DNA of 64,000 nucleotides from Pleuronectes platessa (taxonomy: Eukaryota; Chordata; Actinopteri; Pleuronectiformes; Pleuronectidae). Below the pieces are notes generated by a model. The model was not told where the DNA came from. It did not search any database and was given only the letters and a program-made list of their open reading frames with translations. The stretch lies in contig NC_070634.1 of the NCBI RefSeq assembly GCF_947347685.1, positions 14,578,228 through 14,642,227 of the forward strand, given 5' to 3'. The translations under genes were made by a program, and so were the position numbers. Shown piece after piece: positions 22,821 to 34,644 of this stretch (within the stretch, counting starts at the first letter, position 1; each line of letters begins with the position of its first letter).

Positions 22821-24214
22821 ACCGTTTCAAAGACTTTTCTTGTTTTAAGTCCCACTTCATATCTTGTGCCTAGTGTTTGTTCGCCTCACCCCTTTAAATC
22901 TATCCTGACTCCTCCCACACTCCGTGAGGTAGTGGATGTGCTTTGTGTAAAAACATGTGTACTTCAGATTGTATATTGTTCCTGCTTGTGTGAAATCAAG
23001 CAATGAGATGTGGTTTTGTATTGAAAATATTTATACCAGCAATAAAAGACCCCCCAGGTTCTTGACTTCACTTTCTTTTTGTCTTTCTTCTTCACCTTGT
23101 TGTTTTCCACAAGCTTCAGACTCGTCAGGGTTCAACACAGACAGTGTTTCTTTTTTATTCCAACTGGTGCATGTGAGGACGTCCCTGTGAGAAGAGCCTC
23201 TGCACTTCCTGCAGAGTCACTGAGAGAATGGAAACATAGGAGGGACCCGTTTTAAAGGAAACCTCTATTTATACGCTGACAGACTCCTCCCCCTTGTCTA
23301 TCCACTGTGATCCTTGAATTCTATAACTGAATAAAAATAAACGTATTTATATATATTATCATTCATGATACCGTGTATCTATAAATATATTATATTTTAT
23401 TGGACTTAAGTGATATATTAATTTATTTATATTCTATTTAAAATAAAATTGTGACTTGTGACTTTAAACGAATTTCGTATCGATAAACTGATTGTTTTAA
23501 CTCAAATATCAAATTACATGCTATGTATTTGAGTTGTCTACATCCATGTATTATTTTTGTGATCCATCATGTTGTTATTACTACTTTGTAACATCCACGA
23601 ATTGTCTTTTTTTCAATAGTCTTTGTGATTTGTGAGTTTCTTTCTTGTTCTTGTGAGTAAATCAATATATATGTGTCTATTTATTCTTTTTGATTAGTAT
23701 ACTTTGGAGAATATGTTGTACAGAATATCTGGACTTAGATTAACACTGTTTTTCTGAAGTTAGAAGGGTTTAGGTTTAGGCAAAGGTCCATAGTGGTTAG
23801 GGTTAGGGCCAGGATCCATGGTTAGGTTTTAAGCAGAGAGGACGTGGGTTAGGTTTAGGCAATAGTAGAGGAGACTTGGGTTTAGGCATGGGTTAAAAGG
23901 GTTAGGGCAATAGGCCACTGCAAGTCTTATTTAGTCTAGTTTGGAGGTTAGGCTTAGGCAAGAGTCCATTGTGTTTAGGGTTAGGGAAAGATTCTAAGTT
24001 TAGGTTTAGGAAGAGAGAGTGTGTGAGTCAAGTTTAGGCAATAATAGAGTAGCTTTAGGTTTAGGCTCGGGTAGAAGATGGTTAGGATTAGGGCCCTAGT
24101 CCAAGTCCAGGATTCTAAACCCACTGTACACTCTATGAATTGGCTCTCTTGGGTGCTGAATATTACCTTCATTCTAATTAAATGCCCCATGCTGTTTAGA
24201 AGTCATGAAATATT

Positions 24215-25810
24215 CACAAAATTGCTGAATTTATTTGAACATGTAGGCCAATTGGTTCTTCCATCTTCTCTCAATTTTTCTTTCGTTCTATATCGGTCCA
24301 GGACAGGTGATTGTGTTCCATGAAAGATGAAGTGTTTGACTAGAGGAGTATTTGTGATTTGTTGTGTCTCACTTTATACCTGTGTTGTACCATTCTTGTG
24401 GCTATGGATTTTTTGTTTCTCCTACAAACTGTTTTCCACATTTTTCACAGAATATTATGTACGTCTGTGGTGTGAAATGCTGTGAAATTATTAAATTGAT
24501 CTTGGTGTGTGTGTCTCTTACGAATTTAAGTTTACAAAACACTTTTAATAACATATTGTTTTTCTTGTGATGCATTAGTGTGAGTCATGCCTTAACTAGC
24601 AGGACTTTGAAGTTCGTATTCCTCCTTTGAACCAAAATTACTTGGAATCTGTCCAGTAATCCATGATCTTGTGTCATTGTTTGAAAATTGTTCTTAAGTT
24701 TGTTGTTCATTACTCCACTCCTAGTAGAGAATGTTGACATAAGAGGAATCATTTCTTTATCTGTTTGTGTTTTTTGTTCTTTATAGTTTTTTTAAACAGT
24801 GTCTTAAAAATTATCTTGAAAATCCCCTATTTCGTAGAGAATTAAACCGTTTTTTGACTGCCGCTGTGAAATTGAATTGCATGTACATATTCTGCGTAAA
24901 CTCACCAGCTGTGACTTTATTAGTCCCATGTAGGTGTGTCTGGGATGAAAGCTCGTTTTTAAGAGCAGTGCATGTGTATCAGTGTCCTTAAAATAAACCT
25001 TGATGTCCAATTTATGCGATGTGTGAATGTCGGTACCTTGAATACCGTGGTGTCCAGAAAGTCCACAGACTGGTCATTTAAAGAGTACTTAAGAGTGATG
25101 TGTTCATTATATTAACAAATTCATCAAACTCCTCCTTGGAGTGCGTCCAAATCCCCCACATGTCATCTAAATATTTATTATAATGGAGTGGCTATTGGGG
25201 CATTTTGCAAGGTCTCCAATCTGCTGTGAAAATCTTGGCTCGGGCGGGTACGAATTTTTTACCCATCGCCGTCCCTTTGATTTGTACATAACATTGTCCA
25301 TTAAACTCAATGTGAGATGATTTCCAATAATTGTAATAGTGCCGGATCCAGCCTTTTCATGTTAGGATATTTCTTAATTTTGTTTTTCACAGCCAATAGT
25401 CCGGCTTTGGTATCAATATTGGTATATAAGCTGTCTATATCCATTGTGAAGAATAATGAATTTGGAGGGATTTGTTGGTTTTTAACAATGTCTGATAAGT
25501 GATATGTATCTTTAATATGTGATGGGTGTTTTATGGATAATGGATTGAGACAATAATCGATAAATTCTACTGTTTGGTACGTTTCACTTCCACAGTCAGA
25601 TACAATTGGACTTCAAGTGGTACAGTCCACTTTCTGCATCCTTACGAATTTTTGGGAGCATGTAAAATCTCCTAGCCCTCGTTTGGCTCTCCCTTTTTAA
25701 ATATTGTTTTTGTTTATTTATAAATTCATTCTTGTGTAAATCATTTAAATTATGTGAGGGACAGGTATGGTAGTTCTGGAGATGAAGATCAGTTGTCAAG
25801 GAGATGTTTA
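24215..25810 (-). mobile_element. Penelope-like element, degenerate, unit 2
   Basis: Copy of the unit 1 element. RT pieces lie at 25799-25596 (RRFYMLPKIRKD) and 25010-24804 (TSFHPRHTYMGL). The GIY-YIG part near 24500-24400 is shortened by a 12-bp deletion relative to units 1, 3 and 4. It has the same stops as its sisters, which means it was dead before the duplication. Confidence 0.82.
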
Positions 25811-26104
25811 AGCTTCACTTTTATTGTCGTCTTCATATCTTCAAGCTCATTCTACAACTCTTCCCCTCTGGCTCTTGCTGTGTTAACAGACATCCTCATG
25901 TTGACACAGTCACTTCTGGCCTGATACAGATGTGAGGCAGTAGAGTCCATGTGCTTCTTCAGAGTAGTGTTTTCAGCAGTCAGCCGACTCTTCAGAGCGC
26001 GTTTACTGCAGCTAGAGCAGCGCTTTCTGCAGCCTGTTTTTTCAGAGCAGCTTTCTCTGCCACATGCTCCTTTACAACTGCGTTCTTAGCAGTCAGCTTC
26101 TTTC

Positions 26105-29100
26105 GTGAGCGACCTGCAGTCCAAGCTGCTCCTCTGTAGCCATAAGGTAAGCTGCTTGGAGCGCTAACAGCTCAGCTAACAGAGGAGGCTCAATAACTGA
26201 TGTACACTGACCTGTTTCCTCAGTAATGGTAGTTGCCTTATACAATGTAATCAATAATGTTTTTTCTTTCTTTCTTTCTTTTAGTGTAACATTTGTAAGA
26301 AAGGCTTCTTTATGCCACAATTCCTTCAGAGTCACATTTAACGCCGTCATCCTGAGGACCATGAGATCCGTAAGTCCACCTGACACAAAGACAGAGAGAG
26401 AGAGAGGAACATAAGTAAAGTCAGATACACGTAACGTTGCGTCTTCTACCTCCTCATGTTGAGGTAGAAGACGGAGCCCTCGTTTTTCTGCTTCTAAAAG
26501 ACTGACTGTTGTAGCTATTATGGTGTTTGTTTTGGATTGATTTGAGCACCATCATGTAAACAACAATCCCTTGTGGGCAGATGAGGGAAATTCCCTCGGT
26601 GCCACAACCTGTTGTTGCTACGTTTTCCACTGCATGTAGCGTAATGATGTGATCATGAGTGTAATGAGGTAAAAGACGTCTTCGCTTTCTGGTGCAACAA
26701 TAATGAAAGTTTTAGCTGTTAAAGTTCTTATTTAAGATGGATTTAAACAGGATCAAGCCATCAACAATCTCTCGTGGCCACTGAGGCGCGACCCGCGGGA
26801 CGCCAGTTTGAAAAAGGGTTCAGAGCAGAGTCTTGTCTTTTACCTGTAGATGAGCATTTAATTAATGCAAGTGATATGACTCTTATTCTTTCCTCCAGAG
26901 CTGGAGTCGGATCGTGACATGAAATCCAAGATCGATATTCTCAAGACGGAGATCAGCGGATTGAAGGAGATGAACGTTCAGCTGCAGCAGAACCTGCAGC
27001 TCAAAATGGCTCAGGTAAGAAAAGCAGAACATCAGAGAACCTTGTACGAACAGACTTGTTGTTACGTGGTAGTAACGAGTGATTAGGGAAAACTTGATGC
27101 ATTTATTGCCTTTCTGTGATTACAATTTTTCAAGCACAATTCATGTGAACGCTGTCTGCTGTTATTCAAATTAAGTTAATTATTTAGCATGTTAGTTGAA
27201 GCTGCTTGACGACTCCTGGCAGAAAATGTACAGAGATAGTTACCAACTGATTTGAAGTGAGGTTGATCAGATTTTGAAAACTGATTTGGGGAAATAGTTC
27301 TCTCTGTAATCTTGTTGAAGCTCCCACTCTTATAACAGGCACTTGTGATTACACAGTTTTTTTGTGTAATTCCAGGAGAAGCGACTTGAGAGCGAGCGAG
27401 AACAACTCAAGGCTGAGGAGAAGGTTCGCTTTGAGCGAATCCAAGCCGACTCTGCTCAGTCACAGGCACAGCTCCTCCTAAAGCTGGAGCAGCAGCTGAA
27501 GAAGCAGCTCAGTGGCGCAGGGAGCTGATATTTTACAACCTAGAAATGAGTGAAGTGATGTGATAACACAAAATGCTTAAAATATTTGTGAGTTTCTGTC
27601 AGAGTTGGCGCATGTGAAATATTAAACAAGCAGTCTAAGAACAGCCCTGTTGTAAAACACATCCTCTTCATGTTCTCCAGCTGCTGGACGAGCTGAGCAG
27701 AGTTCGGTCGTCTGTGTCCGGAGAGCAGGAGATTGAACGGAGGCTGCAGGAGATGCAGCTTTCCATTGAGGCTCAGAGGAAGCAGAAGATGGAACAGAGG
27801 CTGCAGGAGATGCAGCTTTCCATTGAGGCTCAGAGGAAGCAGAAGATGGAACAGAGGCAGGAGATGCAGCTTTCAATTGAGGCTCAGAGGAAGCAGAAGA
27901 TGGAACAGAGGCAGGAGATGCAGCTTTCCATTGAGGCTCAGAGGAAGCAGAAGATGGAAAAGAGGCAGGAGATGCAGCATTCCATTGAGACTCTGAGGAA
28001 GCAGAAGATGGAACAGAGGCAGGAGATGCAGCTTTCCATTGAGGCTCAGAGGAAGCAGAAGATGGAAAAGAGGCAGGAGATGCAGCATTCCATTGAGACT
28101 CTGAGGAAGCAGGAGATGGAACAGAGGCAGGAGATGCAGCTTTCCATTGAGACTCTGAGGAAGCAGGAGATGGAACAGAGGCAGGAGATGCAGCTTTCCA
28201 TTGAGACTCTGAGGAAGCAGGAGATGGAACAGAGGCAGGAGATGCAGCATTCCATTGAGACTCTGAGGAAGCAGAAGATGGAACAGAGGCAGGAGATGCA
28301 GCTTTCCATTGAGGCTCAGAGGAAGCAGAAGATGGAAAAGAGGCAGGAGATGCAGCATTCCATTGAGACTCTGAGGAAGCAGGAGATGGAACAGAGGCAG
28401 GAGATGCAGCTTTCCATTGAGACTCTGAGGAAGCAGGAGATGGAACAGAGGCAGGAGATGCAGCTTTCCATTGAGACTCTGAGGAAGCAGGAGATGGAAC
28501 AGAGGCAGGAGATGCAGCTTTCCATTGAGACTCTGAGGAAGCAGGAGATGGAACAGAGGCTGCAGGAGATGCAGCTTTCCATTGAGGCTCTGAGGAAGCA
28601 GGTTAATAACACACACTCTCACTCTCAGTCATCGCTGCCCCGTGCAATTTTTCTGATCTGCCCAATTATTAAATCCAGCTCTAATAACAATACATAAAGA
28701 CATAAAGAATGAATTCTGCTGAGATGTAAACGGCCAAGTCTCTTGCTGTCAGTGCAACTTTTTAGAGAATTTCACCAAACGCTCTCGTTTAATTTCATGA
28801 AAATCTCAAAGATTGTTTATCTTTTTCATGCATGATCATGAGGTATAACTTGTGATGATTTGTTTCACTTGCAGATAATAAATATTTTCACGACTACAAC
28901 CACCAAAGAAGTGGAAGTACCAGGTATGGATCCATCTCACTCATGTCTTCTTCAGAACAGAAACTGCTCATATGATCCTAATGCATTCATCTCATTGTGT
29001 TTTCCAGTGGTGGTCAGCGCACCAGCACCAGAGCCAGAACCAACGAGGGTTGGTCTTGGTGAGTACATCCTACTCCAAATGAGAACATTAAAACATGGTC

Positions 29101-31356
29101 ACTCCCAGACAGGCTGAGCATGTGCTTCCCTGCATGATGGATTTAATGCAGTTTAACAGCTGTACTGCTAACATATCCATGACCCCTCTTTGTTAACGCC
29201 TGTTTTATCTGACTCCCTCCCCCCCACTGACCTCACGTGCCCGGCCAATTAGAGGAGCCAGTCTTTGCTGTTAACTTGGAGCCTATACAGGAGCTGTCAG
29301 AAGAGGAGAAAGGTAAAACAGAAATTGCGTACTCATTTTATTTTATTTTGTTTTAGAATTTACCGTATGACGCCCAACATGTGTGATTGTCAACACAAGA
29401 CTGACCGAGTGAGGTTTCTTTTACAGTCTCGAGCAGCGCCTCTGAGCCGGAACAGAGTCTGAGCGTGACGGTCAATGCTCTGAAGAGGAAGCCCAGCACC
29501 AAGAAGGAGAAGCGACGAAAGCTCGAGCGGGCCGCCTCAAAGAGACTGGAGGACCTGGGAGTCAAGCCCGTATGTTCTCACTATTAACGCCTCCTCTCTC
29601 CACAAAGTTTTGTTTTCGTGTCCGCGCTTCTGTTTCATTTACGGACTACACCCTATGAGTGAGGATGAAGTCAGAATATAGGAGAACAAAATAGTTATTT
29701 AATGAGAAAGAGTAGCCTCTTTTCCTCACTTCCGGTTGACTTGCATACGGACACAGGCCCGCGTGTAAATGATCTATGAAAAGACATATAAGCTATGAAG
29801 AAACTCTTTCTCTAGACCTTCTTCCTTCTGCTTCTTCTCAGAATCAAAGTGGTGTGAAGAACAGGGAGTTCTCTTCCAGGATGGCCAAAGTGCATTCAGA
29901 GGAGGACAAAGCTGCAAAAGGGATGCCTGGATACTGGCGCTGTCGGGGGGAGCTCGACCGCAGCTTGGACGAGAAGAAGAGCGCGAGAATGAAGAGAGAA
30001 GCTCCTCCAGAGACTCGGGCTCGATCCAGACACGCGGTTCAAGGTATTTCCTCATACTGCGTCATCAGAAATCCTCTTTTAATTCTTATTCTGCTAACAG
30101 ACCAATTTAAACCTCACCACACTGGACTTTCTATCTCCACTCATGGCCTTATATGACTGATTTGAAATTAAGTATTAGTTTCATTTAGATAAAGTGTAAT
30201 TGGTTTTGACTGTGTATATCCAACACTCTCAGTCTAATCTGTAAAAGCTTGTTGCCTGTCAGTGACTCTGGTGTCTGTATCTGCAGGCAGACAGTCCCAG
30301 ACTCCCCAGCCAGCGCCGAGGGCCAAGAGCACCACCCCACCCAAGACATCTACGTCAGACAGCAGTGCTGCTCCGAGGACCTGCAAACTCATGTAAAAAT
30401 ACAAAACACACTGTGTTATTTTGAGATTTTCTAGTCTCCTCGACCACCATCACTCATACATCCCACTCTCATGGCAATTTGGGCTTCAGTGTCCTGCCTG
30501 AGGAGGAATGTAACCACTGGATAAATCAATTCTAGTAGGTTTGAGGAACACTTACAAACAAACTACTTCTCCCATCATGCATTTCACCTTTCCTGCAAGT
30601 ATTTCAGTGTATCACAATGTACGTACACAATCAGTCACATGTCTTGAAAATTATAACACCAAAAGTGTTTAAAATGGGATGATGATGGTTTTAAAACACA
30701 ACCTTTCTGTTGAAATGCAGGAAAACGGGGATCAGCATTGCAAAGTGGATAAGAGGAACTTCAAAAAAGGTTTGTGCTTAGTTTCCTGAAGTACAAACTC
30801 ACACCCTACGAGAAAAGATATGATTCTCTTCATCCATCAAACTTCATCTGATCGATGTTAGTCACAGAAGTTGTGTGTTTATATTCAATAACGAGTTATT
30901 TTAAAAGTCTCAATTGTCATTTTTTTAATGAAGCGTTTTTAATCAGGTTAGGTCTTAAATATGATGCATTCACCTCGTGTGTCAATATGATGCCCGCTGT
31001 TTGTTTTTAGATAAAAAAATCCCTGTCCTTGCCAAAGAAGTGGTGCAGATGTTTGCAGAAAGAACAGAAGAGTGAGTCCGGGACTGGAAGCTCCTCGAAG
31101 AGCAGTGTGTCCTCCCTCGGTGACTTCAGCGACTCAGAGGAAACTATCAATAAAAGCAATAATCCCAGTCCAATCTCCAGCCGCTCAAGTATGGACTGAG
31201 TCCAGCTGAGCAGGTGACGCTCCGCCCAGCAGCTATGCAAAGACCTCAGTCGCCTCCTCTGACGTCTACAGCTGATGCCAGAATAACCACATTTTATACT
31301 TCTGCTAATAGAGACATGAATACTTAAGATGTTTCTACAATCATACTGTAAATAAA
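26105..31356 (+). CDS. dzip1: dzip1-derived gene copy 2, longest coiled-coil repeat
   Basis: Exons: 1 tail 26105-26145, 2 26285-26369, 3 26899-27014, 4 27376-27507, 6 27681-28601, 7 28875-28923, 8 29008-29058, 9 29253-29312, 10 29427-29569, 11 29842-30043, 12 30287-30392, 13 30721-30769 and 14 31011-31199. The frame from exon 6 to the exon 14 stop is open for 589 codons. Unlike the other copies, exon 2 keeps a usable donor (GATCC|GTAAGT). However, the finger is destroyed by CAA to TAA, directly after the first His of the pair. The exon 4 donor loss and exon 5 deletion are as in copy 1. Exon 12 ends CTCAT|GTAAAA where the left fragment has CTCAG|GTGAAA, still a possible donor; if unspliced, translation ends at once (LM-stop). 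Confidence 0.65.
27741..28601 (+). repeat. Coding minisatellite, 16 units, dzip1 copy 2 exon 6
   Basis: Sixteen in-frame units, the longest array in the window. Units 5-9 (variant order QHSIETL-K, QLSIEAQ-MEK, QHSIETL-E, QLSIETL-E, QLSIETL-E) are repeated nearly exactly as units 10-14. This indicates one internal 270-bp duplication, which accounts for most of the difference from copy 1. Confidence 0.92.
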
Positions 31357-32750
31357 ACCGTTTCAAAGACTTTTCTTGTTTTAAGTCCCACTTCATATCT
31401 TGTGCCTAGTGTTTGTTCGCCTCACCCCTTTAAATCTATCCTGACTCCTCCCACACTCCGTGAGGTAGTGGATGTGCTTTGTGTAAAAACATGTGTACTT
31501 CAGATTGTATATTGTTCCTGCTTGTGTGAAATCAAGCAATGAGATGTGGTTTTGTATTGAAAATATTTATACCAGCAATAAAAGACCCCCCAGGTTCTTG
31601 ACTTCACTTTCTTTTTGTCTTTCTTCTTCACCTTGTTGTTTTCCACAAGCTTCAGACTCGTCAGGGTTCAACACAGACAGTGTTTCTTTTTTATTCCAAC
31701 TGGTGCATGTGAGGACGTCCCTGTGAGAAGAGCCTCTGCACTTCCTGCAGAGTCACTGAGAGAATGGAAACATAGGAGGGACCCGTTTTAAAGGAAACCT
31801 CTATTTATACGCTGACAGACTCCTCCCCCTTGTCTATCCACTGTGATCCTTGAATTCTATAACTGAATAAAAATAAACGTATTTATATATATTATCATTC
31901 ATGATACCGTGTATCTATAAATATATTATATTTTATTGGACTTAAGTGATATATTAATTTATTTATATTCTATTTAAAATAAAATTGTGACTTGTGACTT
32001 TAAACGAATTTCGTATCGATAAACTGATTGTTTTAACTCAAATATCAAATTACATGCTATGTATTTGAGTTGTCTACATCCATGTATTATTTTTGTGATC
32101 CATCATGTTGTTATTACTACTTTGTAACATCCACGAATTGTCTTTTTTTCAATAGTCTTTGTGATTTGTGAGTTTCTTTCTTGTTCTTGTGAGTAAATCA
32201 ATATATATGTGTCTATTTATTCTTTTTGATTAGTATACTTTGGAGAATATGTTGTACAGAATATCTGGACTTAGATTAACACTGTTTTTCTGAAGTTAGA
32301 AGGGTTTAGGTTTAGGCAAAGGTCCATAGTGGTTAGGGTTAGGGCCAGGATCCATGGTTAGGTTTTAAGCAGAGAGGACGTGGGTTAGGTTTAGGCAATA
32401 GTAGAGGAGACTTGGGTTTAGGCATGGGTTAAAAGGGTTAGGGCAATAGGCCACTGCAAGTCTTATTTAGTCTAGTTTGGAGGTTAGGCTTAGGCAAGAG
32501 TCCATTGTGTTTAGGGTTAGGGAAAGATTCTAAGTTTAGGTTTAGGAAGAGAGAGTGTGTGAGTCAAGTTTAGGCAATAATAGAGTAGCTTTAGGTTTAG
32601 GCTCGGGTAGAAGATGGTTAGGATTAGGGCCCTAGTCCAAGTCCAGGATTCTAAACCCACTGTACACTCTATGAATTGGCTCTCTTGGGTGCTGAATATT
32701 ACCTTCATTCTAATTAAATGCCCCATGCTGTTTAGAAGTCATGAAATATT

Positions 32751-34350
32751 CACAAAATTGCTGAATTTATTTGAACATGTAGGCCAATTGGTTCTTCCAT
32801 CTTCTCTCAATTTTTCTTTCGTTCTATATCGGTCCAGGACAGGTGATTGTGTTCCATGAAAGATGAAGTGTTTGACTAGAGGAGTATTTGTGATTTGTTG
32901 TGTCTCACTTTATACCTGTGTTGTACCATTCTTGTGGCTATGGATTTTTTGTTTCTCCTACAAACTGTTTTCCACATTTTTCACAGAATATTATGTACAC
33001 GCAATTGGACGTCTGTGGTGTGAAATGCTGTGAAATTATTAAATTGATCTTGGTGTGTGTGTCTCTTACGAATTTAAGTTTACAAAACACTTTTAATAAC
33101 ATATTGTTTTTCTTGTGATGCATTAGTGTGAGTCATGCCTTAACTAGCAGGACTTTGAAGTTCGTATTCCTCCTTTGAACCAAAATTACTTGGAATCTGT
33201 CCAGTAATCCATGATCTTGTGTCATTGTTTGAAAATTGTTCTTAAGTTTGTTGTTCATTACTCCACTCCTAGTAGAGAATGTTGACATAAGAGGAATCAT
33301 TTCTTTATCTGTTTGTGTTTTTTGTTCTTTATAGTTTTTTTAAACAGTGTCTTAAAAATTATCTTGAAAATCCCCTATTTCGTAGAGAATTAAACCGTTT
33401 TTTGACTGCCGCTGTGAAATTGAATTGCATGTACATATTCTGCGTAAACTCACCAGCTGTGACTTTATTAGTCCCATGTAGGTGTGTCTGGGATGAAAGC
33501 TCGTTTTTAAGAGCAGTGCATGTGTATCAGTGTCCTTAAAATAAACCTTGATGTCCAATTTATGCGATGTGTGAATGTCGGTACCTTGAATACCGTGGTG
33601 TCCAGAAAGTCCACAGACTGGTCATTTAAAGAGTACTTAAGAGTGATGTGTTCATTATATTAACAAATTCATCAAACTCCTCCTTGGAGTGCGTCCAAAT
33701 CCCCCACATGTCATCTAAATATTTATTATAATGGAGTGGCTATTGGGGCATTTTGCAAGGTCTCCAATCTGCTGTGAAAATCTTGGCTCAGGCGGGTACG
33801 AATTTTTTACCCATCGCCGTCCCTTTGATTTGTACATAACATTGTCCATTAAACTCAATGTGAGATGATTTCCAATAATTGTAATAGTGCCGGATCCAGC
33901 CTTTTCATGTTAGGATATTTCTTAATTTTGTTTTTCACAGCCAATAGTCCGGCTTTGGTATCAATATTGGTATATAAGCTGTCTATATCCATTGTGAAGA
34001 ATAATGAATTTGGAGGGATTTGTTGGTTTTTAACAATGTCTGATAAGTGATATGTATCTTTAATATGTGATGGGTGTTTTATGGATAATGGATTGAGACA
34101 ATAATCGATAAATTCTACTGTTTGGTACGTTTCACTTCCACAGTCAGATACAATTGGACTTCAAGTGGTACAGTCCACTTTCTGCATCCTTACGAATTTT
34201 TGGGAGCATGTAAAATCTCCTAGCCCTCGTTTGGCTCTCCCCTTTTAAATATTGTTTTTGTTTATTTATATATTCATTATTGTGTAAATCATTTAAAAAG
34301 ATGTGAGGGACAGGTATGGTAGTTCTGGAGATGAAGATCAGTTGTCAAGT
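32751..34350 (-). mobile_element. Penelope-like element, degenerate, unit 3
   Basis: The GIY-YIG fragment is at 33123-32938 (CVYIIFCEKCGKQFVGETKN), RT fragments at 33558-33352, and the RT start is near 34220. The 5' RT end differs from units 1-2 by several small changes near 34240-34300 that are shared with unit 4. Confidence 0.82.
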
Positions 34351-34644
34351 AGATGTTTAAGCTTCACTTTTATTGTCGTCTTCATATCTTCAAGCTCCTT
34401 TTACAACTCTTCCTCTCTGGCTCTTGCTGTGTTAACAGACATCATCATGTTGACACAGTCACTTCTGGCCTGATACAGATGTGAGGCAGTAGAGTCCATG
34501 TGCTTCTTCAGAGTAGTGTTTTCAGCAGTCAGCCGACTCTTCAGAGCGCGTTTACTGCAGCTAGAGCAGCGCTTTCTGCAGCCTGTTTTTCAGAGCAGCT
34601 TTCTCTGCCACATGCTCCTTTACAACTGCGTTCTTAGCAGTCAG

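Larger units (their letters stand above)
11811..23262 (+). repeat. Segmental tandem array, unit 1 (11,452 bp)
   Basis: The unit starts at 'ctctatttatacgctgac' and ends where the same phrase recurs at 23263. In order it holds an AT-rich leader, degenerate telomere-like DNA, the hAT element 12351-14765, a block with true telomeric repeats (15245-15337), a minus-strand Penelope-like element, then a plus-strand dzip1 copy. It is longer than its sisters because of the hAT insertion and about 760 bp of extra sequence at 15200-15960. Confidence 0.92.
23263..31798 (+). repeat. Segmental tandem array, unit 2 (8,536 bp)
   Basis: The same order as unit 1 without the hAT element and without the 15200-15960 extra block. 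The leader at 23263-23760 is AT-rich with no gene, and degenerate TTAGGG-like DNA covers 23765-24100. It differs from units 3-4 by a 12-bp deletion near 24463 and a longer exon 6 minisatellite. Confidence 0.93.

Noticed and set aside
27741..28601. Regular direct repeats that might suggest a CRISPR array
   Set aside because: The repeats are contiguous without spacers, encode protein in frame, and lie in a vertebrate gene exon.
27873..28622. 249-codon minus-strand frame rich in LLPQSLNGKLHLLP
   Set aside because: It is the antisense of the exon 6 minisatellite. The 54-bp unit has no stop on either strand, so length is automatic. The sense frame is supported by splice sites and by the DZIP1 context.
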